Part shown: one piece after another, positions 29,889 through 37,530 of the stretch
How positions within the stretch are numbered: position 1 is the stretch's first letter
Layout: each line of letters opens with the position of its first letter
Source: a virus
Reading direction: 5' to 3' (one strand)
DNA length: 42,623 nucleotides
IMG/VR virus record: IMGVR_UViG_3300009790_000023
Location: 1-42,623 of that record
Notes under the pieces: generated by a model
Told to the model about the DNA's origin: nothing
Databases searched by the model: none
Seen by the model: only the letters and a program-made list of their open reading frames with translations
Program-made: the position numbers and the translations under genes

Positions 29889-32324
29889 TTGCATTTGCAA
29901 GCGCGATTTGTTGAGTTGCAAGATATTCGGACCCTTGAAGAGGAGCAATTAACACGACAATTTCGTGCGGAAAAAAGAGCTGAAGAAACACATAAAAGTA
30001 ATGAAAGAAAACTTAAACAGATAGGAAAAGAGAGCGCATTAATTTATGGCAGGAAATTATATGGATTATTAGTTGATGAATTAAGCAGCCGATTAAATAA
30101 AACTTTTATTGAGTTTGTAGAGAATCCAAACAAGGCAAGATTTCATGGAGCTGCGATTCCATTCTTTGATCCTTTTAAGTCTCCAGAGCACGTTGCAACC
30201 ATCGCCCTGGTCGCGACCCTTGATCAATTAAGTAGGAAACAAAGAATTGCCACTTTCTGTCAGGGGCTAGGAGCTGCGGTTGAAAAAGAAATCCGATTAA
30301 TGAGGCTGGCTGATAAAAGTCCCGTGGAACTGCGGCACTTAATGAGGCAAGGCTTGAGCCGGAACAAGATCAGCACAATGGAAATAATGCGGAAAATGGG
30401 ATGCCCCGTTCTCCCTTTTAATGATTTAAGCAGGCTTCATATTGGTCAGTTCCTTTTAGATCACCTGATCCATACAGGTTTGATCAAAGTTGTTACTCGA
30501 AAGATTGGTAGAACTACACCCAAATTTGTATTTCCTACTGATCACGCTGAGAAAGTTATCAAGAGCTGCCCACCCTCAACTTATAAGGTGGCTTACTCGG
30601 CAATGGTATCTCCTCCAGTTCCTTGGCCTGGACTATATGGAGGAGGAAGATTAGGTAATGAAGAGAGTTTCGTTAGAGTCCCAATTCACGACGCTGAAGA
30701 AAAAGAAACCACAGCAATAGAGCATTACAGGCAAGCAGACTTAACAAAGACATTTGTAGCGACAAATCACCTCCAATCTGTTGGACTTCACGTTAAAGGG
30801 GATGTAATCAAGTGCCAGAGGAATACATGGGAGAACGGAACAGAGGCATTGTGGCCTTGCGCGAAGGTTCCTAAAGATGTTCCTGAACGGTTAGGGCAAG
30901 ATCCAGCTCCAGAGGATTTAAAGATCAGGAATCGTCTTGCTTCGATGGCCCATAGAGACAGAGAGCAGAACAGGCCTCAAAGAATCAAAATTGAACGCTC
31001 GTTACAAGAGGCCGAAGCATTAGCAGATAGAACTGTTTACCAGGCTTATCACGCTGACTTCAGGTCCAGGCTTTATACGTCCAATAAATATGTATCCAGC
31101 CAAGGCCCAGACTATGAAAAGGCCATGCTGGACTTTGCTGAGAAATTACCAGTTAATGACGAGGCTTTTGATTGGTTATTGAAAGGAGCTGCCGGACATT
31201 ATGGACATGGAAGAAAATCATGGGATGAACGCCTGAATTGGGGAAGAAAGAATATTGATTTGATGAAAGCAGCGGCAGAAGATCCACTTGGAAGGCTTGA
31301 ATTGTGGCGAAATGCTAACGATCCCTGGCAATTCTTACAGGCTTGCAAGGGGGTGAAAGGGGTACTTGAAACAGGTAAAACAGGATGCCCCGTAAGGTTT
31401 GATCAGACCACCTCAGGCTGCGGGATAATTGCGGCCCTGTTGAGGTCAGAAAAGGTTGGGAGGGAGTGCAATTTATTTGGCGATGAACGCAGGGATCTTT
31501 ACACCCTTGTCGCTGAGAAAGTTACAGAAAGATTGGTCCACGACCTTCAATTCGGTGAAACAAAAAACAAAGCGTTAGCAGAAATATGGCTTCAGAAAGG
31601 AATTACTAGGTCTTTATGTAAGCAGCCAATACTTGCAGCTCCTTATGGCGGTTCATATATGTCCTTGTGTGATGCCTTAGTTGAAAGGCTCGACGAGCAC
31701 CTGGGCTATGTCCCTCTAGAAAATTTCACTTACGAAGTTGCTATCCCTGCAAAATATTTGGCGAGTCATTTATGGGCTGAAACAAAAATGAGAATTAAGC
31801 CTTGCCTTGATTTCAAACAATGGCTTCACAAAGTAACGAGAAAAGTAATGGCGAAAGGTTACGCCCTGGAATGGACAACTCAAAGCGGATGGCCCATGAA
31901 GATTGCAGATAGAGAACCACAGATTAAAAGGATTCAGACAATGTTATTCGGAAAACATTCAACGATGAATATTAAAGATCAACCAAAAGATGCACCTTTA
32001 TGTGCGACACAAGCCAATAAAGGAATAGCCGCTAATTGGACACATTCTTGGGATTCTGCCTTTTGCGTAAACTTCGTTTACAAGGCCGTGGAACAAAATA
32101 TACAAGTGCTTACAAATCACGACTGTTTTGCGGTACATGCGGCCAATGCTGGGGTAACTCATAAGACACTCCACGACACATTTAACGAACTATATGCACC
32201 CAATTGGTTGATAGGTTTTGTGGACGAAATACAGATGTCTACGGGGTTATCACTGCCTGACATACCTAAACAAGGCAGTCTCGACCCAAGACTAATTGGA
32301 TCAAATCCTTATTTATTTTCTTGA
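29889..32324 (+). CDS. Single-subunit phage RNA polymerase (811 aa), non-AUG start
   Basis: T7 RNA polymerase signatures are clear: catalytic D505 in RFDQTTSGCG (T7 D537), K578 in CKQPILAAPYGGS (T7 K631), Y586 in the same block (T7 Y639) and D745 in TNHDCFAVH (T7 D812). At 811 residues it is somewhat shorter than T7's 883. It would transcribe middle and late genes from its own promoters. The start is unclear. There is no in-frame ATG in the region coding the N-terminus: the first candidates after the stop at 29856 are TTG at 29889, 29895 and 29913, and none has a good ribosome site. It lies directly right of attP. Confidence 0.93.
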   Translation: MHLQARFVELQDIRTLEEEQLTRQFRAEKRAEETHKSNERKLKQIGKESALIYGRKLYGLLVDELSSRLNKTFIEFVENPNKARFHGAAIPFFDPFKSPEHVATIALVATLDQLSRKQRIATFCQGLGAAVEKEIRLMRLADKSPVELRHLMRQGLSRNKISTMEIMRKMGCPVLPFNDLSRLHIGQFLLDHLIHTGLIKVVTRKIGRTTPKFVFPTDHAEKVIKSCPPSTYKVAYSAMVSPPVPWPGLYGGGRLGNEESFVRVPIHDAEEKETTAIEHYRQADLTKTFVATNHLQSVGLHVKGDVIKCQRNTWENGTEALWPCAKVPKDVPERLGQDPAPEDLKIRNRLASMAHRDREQNRPQRIKIERSLQEAEALADRTVYQAYHADFRSRLYTSNKYVSSQGPDYEKAMLDFAEKLPVNDEAFDWLLKGAAGHYGHGRKSWDERLNWGRKNIDLMKAAAEDPLGRLELWRNANDPWQFLQACKGVKGVLETGKTGCPVRFDQTTSGCGIIAALLRSEKVGRECNLFGDERRDLYTLVAEKVTERLVHDLQFGETKNKALAEIWLQKGITRSLCKQPILAAPYGGSYMSLCDALVERLDEHLGYVPLENFTYEVAIPAKYLASHLWAETKMRIKPCLDFKQWLHKVTRKVMAKGYALEWTTQSGWPMKIADREPQIKRIQTMLFGKHSTMNIKDQPKDAPLCATQANKGIAANWTHSWDSAFCVNFVYKAVEQNIQVLTNHDCFAVHAANAGVTHKTLHDTFNELYAPNWLIGFVDEIQMSTGLSLPDIPKQGSLDPRLIGSNPYLFS

Positions 32325-32382
32325 TATAAACATATACTTCATGCGACTTGCACGGGGGCGTGGAACACCGTATGTTTATCAA
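32321..32382 (+). repeat. Imperfect inverted repeat around a small G-loop hairpin
   Basis: TTGATATAAACATATAC (about 32322-32338) is an imperfect reverse complement of GTATGTTTATCAA (32370-32382). Between them lies CACG-GGGG-CGTG (32351-32362), a small hairpin carrying the CACGGGGGCG word also seen near 25.8 and 27.95 kb. It spans the RNA polymerase stop and most of the 69-bp gap before the SSB-like gene. It may be an mRNA structure, a promoter or a processing site. Confidence 0.6.
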
Positions 32383-32393
32383 ACACACTATTG

Positions 32394-32969
32394 ATGGGGG
32401 CATCAACCTTGGAACTCTACAAAACACCGCTAGGTGAAGCACGATGGTTTAAATGTTTAGGTGAAGCCAGAAAGGCATACGACGACGGCAAGCCTGACGA
32501 GTGGACAATGGATTTGTTACACGATGAAAACGATAGAGCTTTCAAAAAGTGGTACGAATCTATGGAAGATAAGTTCTACGAATTACACGGAAAAGATGCC
32601 AAAAAACATACTTATTGGTTTAACTGTTTTCCAGACAAAGAAGATCCAACTAAGTCTATTACTAGATTTAAAAAGGTTTGTTGGGTTAATGACAACGGCA
32701 CAAAAACTGTTGGCCCTAATGTTATTGATTCGACTTGTGAAAAGTGGCCTGTTAATAAAGAAATAGGCAATGGATCTAAGGTCATCGTTGGCTACACCAT
32801 AAGAAAGTGGGGTAACAAATCAGGATGTGGAATGACATTTGATCCTGTAAAAATAATGGTTATGGATTACGTGGAGTATTCAGGTGGTTCTGTCCCTTCT
32901 GATGATGAGTTCTTTGGCAACGTCCAGGGCGGCTATTCATTAAAGGAAGAAGCTGAAAAAGCCTTTTGA
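32394..32969 (+). CDS. Single-stranded DNA-binding protein-like (gp2.5-like, 191 aa)
   Basis: By position, between RNA polymerase and the resolvase, this matches the gp2.5 slot of T7-like phages. The N-terminus GASTLELYKTPLGEARWFKC is typical of cyanophage SSB-like proteins. The middle has strands (TRFKKVCWVNDNGTKTVGPN, SKVIVGYTIRKWGNKSGCGM) that fit an OB fold, and the C-terminus is acidic (DDEFFGNVQGGYSLKEEAEK). The start is ATG 32394; an in-frame TTG lies just before. The stop overlaps the next ATG as TGATG. It would coat single-stranded DNA during replication. Confidence 0.82.
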   Translation: MGASTLELYKTPLGEARWFKCLGEARKAYDDGKPDEWTMDLLHDENDRAFKKWYESMEDKFYELHGKDAKKHTYWFNCFPDKEDPTKSITRFKKVCWVNDNGTKTVGPNVIDSTCEKWPVNKEIGNGSKVIVGYTIRKWGNKSGCGMTFDPVKIMVMDYVEYSGGSVPSDDEFFGNVQGGYSLKEEAEKAF

Positions 32970-33343
32970 TGCTGAAGTTTAAGCAGATTGATTTACCTAT
33001 ACGTCCAATATCTAAGCCAAGACCAAGATCATTTATGGGCCAAAAGCGTCCATACAATCCTCCTCAATACAAGAGTTGGTTAAAAGAAGCCAAGGTTCAT
33101 TTGAAAGAACAATGGAAACTTGAACCACTCACAAAAGTACACCGATTAGATATTTTCTTTCGTGGTGCAGAAATGGGAGATCTTGATAACAAATCTGGCT
33201 CAGTTATGGACGCAGCTAAAAACATTCTGTGGACAGATGACAGCGTAAAAGTCATCCCTCACCTCAATTTATCTTTTACAAAAGTGAAAATTAAAGACTC
33301 TCACATCATTATCCAAATCACTTGGGAGGTTGACGATGATTAG
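32969..33343 (+). CDS. RusA-like Holliday junction resolvase (124 aa)
   Basis: It begins with a PISKPRPRS motif, then carries GDLDNKSGSVMDAAKNILWT followed by DDSVKVI. The D-x-D-N (D71, D73, N74), D81 and D90-D91 pattern is the RusA-family active-site arrangement. T7 has an unrelated endonuclease I (gp3) in this position, so RusA probably replaces it in resolving branched replication intermediates before packaging. The length is usual for the family (about 120 aa). The start at 32969 overlaps the SSB stop; TTG at 32966 is not needed. Confidence 0.88.
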   Translation: MLKFKQIDLPIRPISKPRPRSFMGQKRPYNPPQYKSWLKEAKVHLKEQWKLEPLTKVHRLDIFFRGAEMGDLDNKSGSVMDAAKNILWTDDSVKVIPHLNLSFTKVKIKDSHIIIQITWEVDDD

Positions 33344-33533
33344 ATGTCCTCATTGTGGGCATGAAGAATCAAAAGTTGATAGCCAGCCTAAAAGTTCCAA
33401 TGGGGAAATTAGGCGTTATCGCATTTGTAAAAAGTGCCACAGAACATTTACCACTCTTGAATATTTAGCAATTAACGCTGGTAAGACAAGAGGTTTGGTT
33501 CCCGATATTCCAGTAAGAGGGGGTGATGGGTGA
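33336..33533 (+). CDS. Zinc-ribbon protein, NrdR-like N-terminal domain (65 aa)
   Basis: The start is ATG 33336 with GGGAGGT upstream. MIRCPHCGHEESKVDSQPKS, then NGEIRRYRICKKCHRTFTTL carry two CxxC pairs, the layout of the NrdR zinc ribbon (CPxC ... RRRxCxxCxxRFTTxE). The ATP-cone that follows in true NrdR is missing, and no ribonucleotide reductase gene is in the window. It sits between resolvase and primase and overlaps both (8 bp each). It might bind DNA as a small regulator or as a primase accessory; the function is inferred only. Confidence 0.8.
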   Translation: MIRCPHCGHEESKVDSQPKSSNGEIRRYRICKKCHRTFTTLEYLAINAGKTRGLVPDIPVRGGDG

Positions 33534-35109
33534 ATCCCGTTTTCTTCGTCACGCTCCTTGCGATTCCTGTAACAGCAGCGACGCTCTTGCGATCTACACA
33601 GATCACACCTTTTGCTTTAACTGCCAAAAGTACACGAAAACAGAAGAAGGAGAAGAAGTTGAAAAAACTTCCAGACCGAAACCTGTTCGGCCAATGATCG
33701 ACGTTGATCTAACCGTCCCCTGGGATGCAGATCACTACAGAGGGATACCTAAAAAAGTCCTTGATCAATACGGCGTTTACAAATATGCCGATGGAGTGGC
33801 CTTTCAATACAGGGACAAAAAAGGCGTAAACATTGCACAAAAAATCAGAGATGGAAAAACTTCTTGGAGAGGAGATGCAAAGAAAGTCGCAGGGTTTGGT
33901 TCACATCTCGCAAATCCTAGCCACCACGATGCAATCGCAATTTGCGAAGGCGAAATGGATGCGCCAAGTATCTACCACTCCACCAGAGGCACAGTCGTAG
34001 GAATTTCAGTTCCAAATGGAGCTCAAAATGCAGGGAATTTCGTCAAGAAACACATTGATTTCTTTAGTGCTTTTAAAACTATCTATATCGCCACAGATAT
34101 GGATGAGCCTGGAGAAAATGCAGCCAATGATCTCGTAAGTCTTTTTGAAGCCGGAAGAGTTAGGCGTGTTGTCTTTCCCAAGAAAGATGCCAACGACACT
34201 CTGCAAGAACTAGGAAGTCATGCAGTTAATGAAGCCATTAAAGCAGCCAAGGAGCTGCGACCTGATGGGATTAAATCTGCATCTACTTATGCAGGCTTAG
34301 TCAATAAACCACCAGAGAGAAAGGCTACAAATTGCGCTTTTGCATTTTGGAATGACAAGACACCTTGGTATGACAATCAGCTCATCGTATTAATTGCGGG
34401 GTCAGGTATTGGTAAGACAACGTTTGCAAGGGCGTTGGCATTACATGACATCGAACAACGCATAAAAGTGGGATGGATTGGCCTTGAAGAAACAGCCGAG
34501 GAAGCAGTCTTTCGTTTCGTTGGTCAAGCAGCAGGAATCCAAATTCATGCCAGAGAAAATTATGCAGGGCTAACTGATGAGCAAATTCAAAACATTGCCC
34601 AGGCTGACAAGTTTGTTACTGGCTCTGGATACCTTGAGTTATTTGATCACTTTGGATCACTTGATGAAAAGGTCATCCTCCAGCGGATGAATTACATGGT
34701 CAGAAGTCTTGGCTGCCAACACATTTACTTAGATCATTTAACGATTTTAGGAAGTGGATTAGCACAAGACACAAGGCAGTTAGACGCTCTAGTTACAAAG
34801 ATTAGAAGCTTTATCGCGGCTACTAAATGCACAGTATTCGCTATCAGTCACCTTAATCGCTCTTCTTCTGGAGAGAACTTTGAGAACGGAGCCGCCCCAG
34901 AGTTGCACAACATTAGGAACTCACATTCAATCGTTCAACTTGCCGACACGATATGGGCCTTAAACAGATCAAGAGGATCCAACCTTACTCACTCGAAATG
35001 TTTGAAAAACCGCATGTTGGGCCGAACTGGCTATGCAGGCTCCTTCGAGTTCGACGAAAAAACTCAACAACTAGCTCACAAATGGCACGACCAGGACACG
35101 CAGTTCTGA
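33526..35109 (+). CDS. Primase-helicase (gp4-like, 527 aa)
   Basis: The N-terminal zinc site is C12, C15, C30, C33 (CDSC ... CFNC). The TOPRIM primase domain shows ICEGEMDAPSIY (about residues 147-158) and YIATDMDEPGENAA. The helicase domain has Walker A AGSGIGKTTF at about residues 292-301, Walker B HIYLDHLTIL near 405 and a later SHLNRSSSG loop. This is the T7 gp4 architecture and length (566 aa in T7). It primes and unwinds DNA at the fork. The start is ATG 33526 rather than the in-frame GTG before it; it follows AGAGGGGG. Normally a DNA polymerase gene follows; here it does not. Confidence 0.95.
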   Translation: MGESRFLRHAPCDSCNSSDALAIYTDHTFCFNCQKYTKTEEGEEVEKTSRPKPVRPMIDVDLTVPWDADHYRGIPKKVLDQYGVYKYADGVAFQYRDKKGVNIAQKIRDGKTSWRGDAKKVAGFGSHLANPSHHDAIAICEGEMDAPSIYHSTRGTVVGISVPNGAQNAGNFVKKHIDFFSAFKTIYIATDMDEPGENAANDLVSLFEAGRVRRVVFPKKDANDTLQELGSHAVNEAIKAAKELRPDGIKSASTYAGLVNKPPERKATNCAFAFWNDKTPWYDNQLIVLIAGSGIGKTTFARALALHDIEQRIKVGWIGLEETAEEAVFRFVGQAAGIQIHARENYAGLTDEQIQNIAQADKFVTGSGYLELFDHFGSLDEKVILQRMNYMVRSLGCQHIYLDHLTILGSGLAQDTRQLDALVTKIRSFIAATKCTVFAISHLNRSSSGENFENGAAPELHNIRNSHSIVQLADTIWALNRSRGSNLTHSKCLKNRMLGRTGYAGSFEFDEKTQQLAHKWHDQDTQF

Positions 35110-35330
35110 ACTGGAATCAGCTCAACCGAGCCCAGGCAGTATTCATCTTTTTCCGAGCATCGCACTGGAAACAAGCAATGGTTACTGAAATGTACCCAAC
35201 CTCATGCACCGTTATCTATCAAGAAAATGACAGAGACCACTCAACAAGAATCGTTGACCTCGAAAACATCCGTAGCGTCCGAGAAGTTGACGGAGAGCCA
35301 ACTGATTCTGGTGAAAGCCCTGAAGTATAA
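35082..35330 (+). CDS. Small protein, unknown (82 aa)
   Basis: MARPGHAVLNWNQLNRAQAV continues FIFFRASHWKQAMVTEMYPT, then TVIYQENDRDHSTRIVDLEN. The strand-rich middle ending in VDLENIR is reminiscent of small SH3-like domains found in phage replication modules. Its start lies 28 bp inside the primase-helicase end in another frame, and there is no strong ribosome site. It occupies the place where DNA polymerase would be expected but is far too small. I cannot name a family. Confidence 0.62.
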   Translation: MARPGHAVLNWNQLNRAQAVFIFFRASHWKQAMVTEMYPTSCTVIYQENDRDHSTRIVDLENIRSVREVDGEPTDSGESPEV

Positions 35331-35439
35331 GGCTTCTGAAAATTATCGGGAAGCTCATGTAGCTAAAGATTCAGTTGCCTCCTATTGGCATGACGGCTAT
35401 ATCACAGCCCTTAATCATGTCTTGGATGCTTACGGATGA
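35227..35439 (+). CDS. Small protein, unknown (70 aa, start uncertain)
   Basis: The C-terminal half (ALKYKASENYREAHVAKDSV, then ASYWHDGYITALNHVLDAYG) looks like a genuine two-helix protein. The start could be ATG 35227, which would overlap the preceding gene by 104 bp, or a later GTG at 35311, giving about 42 residues. The stop overlaps the next small frame as ATGA. It may be an accessory protein of the exonuclease or replication module, but that is only from position. Confidence 0.5.
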   Translation: MTETTQQESLTSKTSVASEKLTESQLILVKALKYKASENYREAHVAKDSVASYWHDGYITALNHVLDAYG

Positions 35440-35534
35440 ACGCTTCCGAAAAAATCGCCCACGCAGAGGAGCGAATACGCCAACTCAAACTCTTAATCAA
35501 ACATTGGAAAAAACATGAAAAAAGTTTTCTATGA
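35436..35534 (+). CDS. Tiny helical protein (32 aa)
   Basis: The ATG at 35436 overlaps the previous stop (ATGA). The frame MNASEKIAHAEERIRQLKLL, then IKHWKKHEKSFL is an amphipathic basic helix and ends 20 bp inside the exonuclease gene. It could be only a translational coupler for the exonuclease. The support is the ATGA overlap and helical composition. Confidence 0.4.
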   Translation: MNASEKIAHAEERIRQLKLLIKHWKKHEKSFL

Positions 35535-36294
35535 CATCGAGCCTGATGCTTATCGGGCCATGACCTCCGCAGAATATGAGTGCGAGTGGAGTCCAGAAGT
35601 ATGGACTTATCAAACAAATCTAGATGAAGCTAAACATGCTGTTACCGCAGAGATTGATCGCGTCCAAAAACAATGCCCTGACCACGAAATACTCCTGGCC
35701 CTGGGCGACTCCAGTAACTTCAGGTACGGTGTCTATTCCAATTACAAATCAAACAGACGTAAGTTTAGAAAACCAGCAGGGTATTCAATATTACGGCAAT
35801 GGCTACGTGACACATTTGAAGTCATCTCGCTTCCATTAGCTGAAGCGGATGATGTTGTAGGAATCCTTGCTGATGAACAAAATGAAGATGTTATTTATTC
35901 CAGAGATAAAGATCTAAAAACTATTCCAGGGAACCACCTAGACGCTGAAGGCAATATTGAAAAGATTCAACAGTTTGATGCAGATCACGCTTTTTATCGA
36001 ACGATTTTAACGGGCGATGCTACTGATGGATTCCCTGGATTAAGAGGTTTTGGCAAGGTAACTGCAACCAAACTGCTTGATGGATGCACAAGCGAACTAG
36101 CTATGTGGGAGAAGGTTAGAGGAGCCTATCTAAAAGCAAGCGCTAAAGATCCAGAGACACCAGAGATCCTCTCTCAAGCTAGATGCGCGAGGATCTTAAG
36201 ACCAGGAGAATATGATTTTACGGCTGAGAAACCAATTGAGTGGCAACCACCAACGTCTATCGAAGGCGTTTTTATTCCTACATACCACGATTAA
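35515..36294 (+). CDS. 5'-3' exonuclease (gp6-like, 259 aa)
   Basis: This is a FEN/PIN-type nuclease. LLALGDSSNFRYGVYSNYKS carries the arch-region lysine/arginine pattern. LAEADDVVGILAD (E110, D112, D113) and IYSRDKDLKTI (D131, D133) supply acidic metal ligands. TGDATDGFPGLRGFGKVTA (D168, D171) is the helix-3-turn-helix. In T7, gp6 removes RNA primers and degrades host DNA for recycling. It is directly after three tiny frames and 3 bp before the next gene. The length (259) is a bit under T7's 300. Confidence 0.92.
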   Translation: MKKVFYDIEPDAYRAMTSAEYECEWSPEVWTYQTNLDEAKHAVTAEIDRVQKQCPDHEILLALGDSSNFRYGVYSNYKSNRRKFRKPAGYSILRQWLRDTFEVISLPLAEADDVVGILADEQNEDVIYSRDKDLKTIPGNHLDAEGNIEKIQQFDADHAFYRTILTGDATDGFPGLRGFGKVTATKLLDGCTSELAMWEKVRGAYLKASAKDPETPEILSQARCARILRPGEYDFTAEKPIEWQPPTSIEGVFIPTYHD

Positions 36295-36296
36295 CC

Positions 36297-36509
36297 ATGC
36301 CAGCAACTTCAAGATTCGTAATCGGTGATTCTGTAAACAAGAAAAGAACCTCTGGGATGTATACAGAAATTGGCCCTGCCATTGGAAAAATTATCGAGAT
36401 GAGGGTTAAACACGACAGAAGAGGACGACCAGGTTATTACTGCACAGTCCGTTGGGAGGACCTGAGGACGAGTGAGCACGCCCAGCACATGCTTATACCA
36501 GCGCCATGA
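36297..36509 (+). CDS. Small basic protein, unknown (70 aa)
   Basis: The start ATG 36297 (MPATSRFVIGDSVNKKRTSG) is preferred to an earlier in-frame ATG inside the exonuclease. The rest (MRVKHDRRGRPGYYCTVRWE, then DLRTSEHAQHMLIPAP) is strand-rich. It resembles an SH3/KOW-like barrel: the F-x-x-GDxV start, glycine-rich middle and YxVRWED end are typical of such folds in phages. Nothing indicates a partner. Confidence 0.7.
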   Translation: MPATSRFVIGDSVNKKRTSGMYTEIGPAIGKIIEMRVKHDRRGRPGYYCTVRWEDLRTSEHAQHMLIPAP

Positions 36510-36549
36510 AGTGGTGCTTATTTCGATATATCATGCTTAAAATAACATC

Positions 36550-36571
36550 AACGACCCTGCAGACCTAGCCT
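36550..36571 (+). repeat. CGACCCTG-x-AGAC repeat, copy before the holin-like gene
   Basis: AACGACCCTGCAGACCTAGC lies right before the ATG at 36572. It differs by two bases within a 22-base core (ACGACCC to GCCTA) from the element at 39934-39955. It contains ACGACC 15 bases ahead of the ATG. It is a candidate phage promoter or regulatory site. Confidence 0.55.
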
Positions 36572-37054
36572 ATGGCTGATCAAATACCAACCAAACCAGA
36601 GGAGAAAAAAGACGAAAAGAAAAATTTAATTCAAAAGATACAAGATAAGATCCCTGATAGAGATGAACAATTTGAATACATCTCAGTCGCAGTCAGGCTT
36701 TTGGTCGTTTTTTGGTCCGGGGCGTTGGTTACATTAAATTACTTACCTAAGATTCCCGGCCTAACAAGTGGCGAAAAGCAGGATATTACGTTCCCGGCGA
36801 GTTTGCTGGCGAGTTCGCTCGCAAGTTTTGGACTTGAGAAGAGCGCAAAGAAAAAAGGTGATGGAACATATTCTGTTAACTCAGAAGATAAGCCTATGAA
36901 CAGAAAAGAAATAGAAGCATATTTAAAATCACAAGATGTAATAAGACTCGACAACCGTTTTTCATTAGTTCCACAAGGAACAGAGGTTAAACAAATCAAA
37001 ATCGACCCTATTACAAATAAAGAAATTGGCCCTGATGGGAAATTAAAACCATGA
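36572..37054 (+). CDS. Holin-like membrane protein (160 aa)
   Basis: A charged N-terminus (PTKPEEKKDEKKNLIQKIQD) leads to DRDEQFEYISVAVRLLVVFW and a hydrophobic segment up to NYLPKIPGL (about residues 36-60). A second hydrophobic segment (DITFPASLLASSLASFGL, 70-88) follows, then a polar C-terminus of 70 residues. Two-pass proteins with a DRDE-x-V/I-x-R-L start and LNYLPxIPG between helices recur in cyanophages and are usually called putative holins; the role is unproven. It is the first gene after a 62-bp gap and overlaps the next by ATGA. Confidence 0.6.
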   Translation: MADQIPTKPEEKKDEKKNLIQKIQDKIPDRDEQFEYISVAVRLLVVFWSGALVTLNYLPKIPGLTSGEKQDITFPASLLASSLASFGLEKSAKKKGDGTYSVNSEDKPMNRKEIEAYLKSQDVIRLDNRFSLVPQGTEVKQIKIDPITNKEIGPDGKLKP

Positions 37055-37530
37055 AACGACTATTAATTCTTTTGCTATTAGCAGCTCCAGCTAATGCAGA
37101 TATACATCACACAATTTCAAAATCAACTTCTTTGAAAGTTAATGCCGCTGCAACTGCTAGTGAACGAATAGGTAGTAGTTTTTCTATTAGCGGTAGCGGG
37201 GTTGATGTCACGGATGGGACGACGGCGGGGACTCTGAGTGCTGGCACAATCACTTCAGGCATATACAATCCTGGAACTATTGCAGTAACGCAAAACGCGA
37301 CAAGTGGCGAGGCGTTTAGTTTTAGCACTAGCTTCACTCAGGGGGACGTAGTGCCAACAAGTGCTCCTAGTGTTGGAGCTGTACCAAATTTTTCAGACGT
37401 TACAAGCACAGCCGCAGGCACAGCAGGGTCGCTGGCTGGCACGGTAACTGATACAGCCGTAACAGTCGTGGCTGGAGGCGCAGGAACAGAGGCAGTTGGG
37501 CAGATAATTAATGAAATCGTGGTTAAGTAA
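37051..37530 (+). CDS. Exported Ser/Thr/Gly-rich protein (159 aa)
   Basis: A clear signal peptide (MKRLLILLLLAAPANA, cleavage after ANA) is followed by a low-complexity body rich in Thr, Ser, Gly and Ala (FSISGSGVDVTDGTTAGTLS, TAAGTAGSLAGTVTDTAVTV), predicted as beta-rich. It is the first of three adjacent exported proteins. Its 5' end overlaps the holin-like gene (ATGA) and its 3' end overlaps the next gene by 20 bp. Related-looking exported proteins are found in marine cyanophages. The destination would be the periplasm or outer membrane; the role is unknown. Confidence 0.7.
   Translation: MKRLLILLLLAAPANADIHHTISKSTSLKVNAAATASERIGSSFSISGSGVDVTDGTTAGTLSAGTITSGIYNPGTIAVTQNATSGEAFSFSTSFTQGDVVPTSAPSVGAVPNFSDVTSTAAGTAGSLAGTVTDTAVTVVAGGAGTEAVGQIINEIVVK

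Noticed and set aside
29761-29991. Minus-strand 76-residue frame across the attP-polymerase gap
   Set aside because: It overlaps the polymerase start and repeated regulatory words; no coding signature.
32461-32766. Plus-strand 101-residue frame inside the SSB-like gene
   Set aside because: It is an out-of-frame overlap without a ribosome site; the SSB-like frame has the better composition and context.
35082-35534. Remnant of a DNA polymerase gene between primase and exonuclease
   Set aside because: The three small frames show no polymerase motif (no DYSQIE- or HDE-like block) and are too short.
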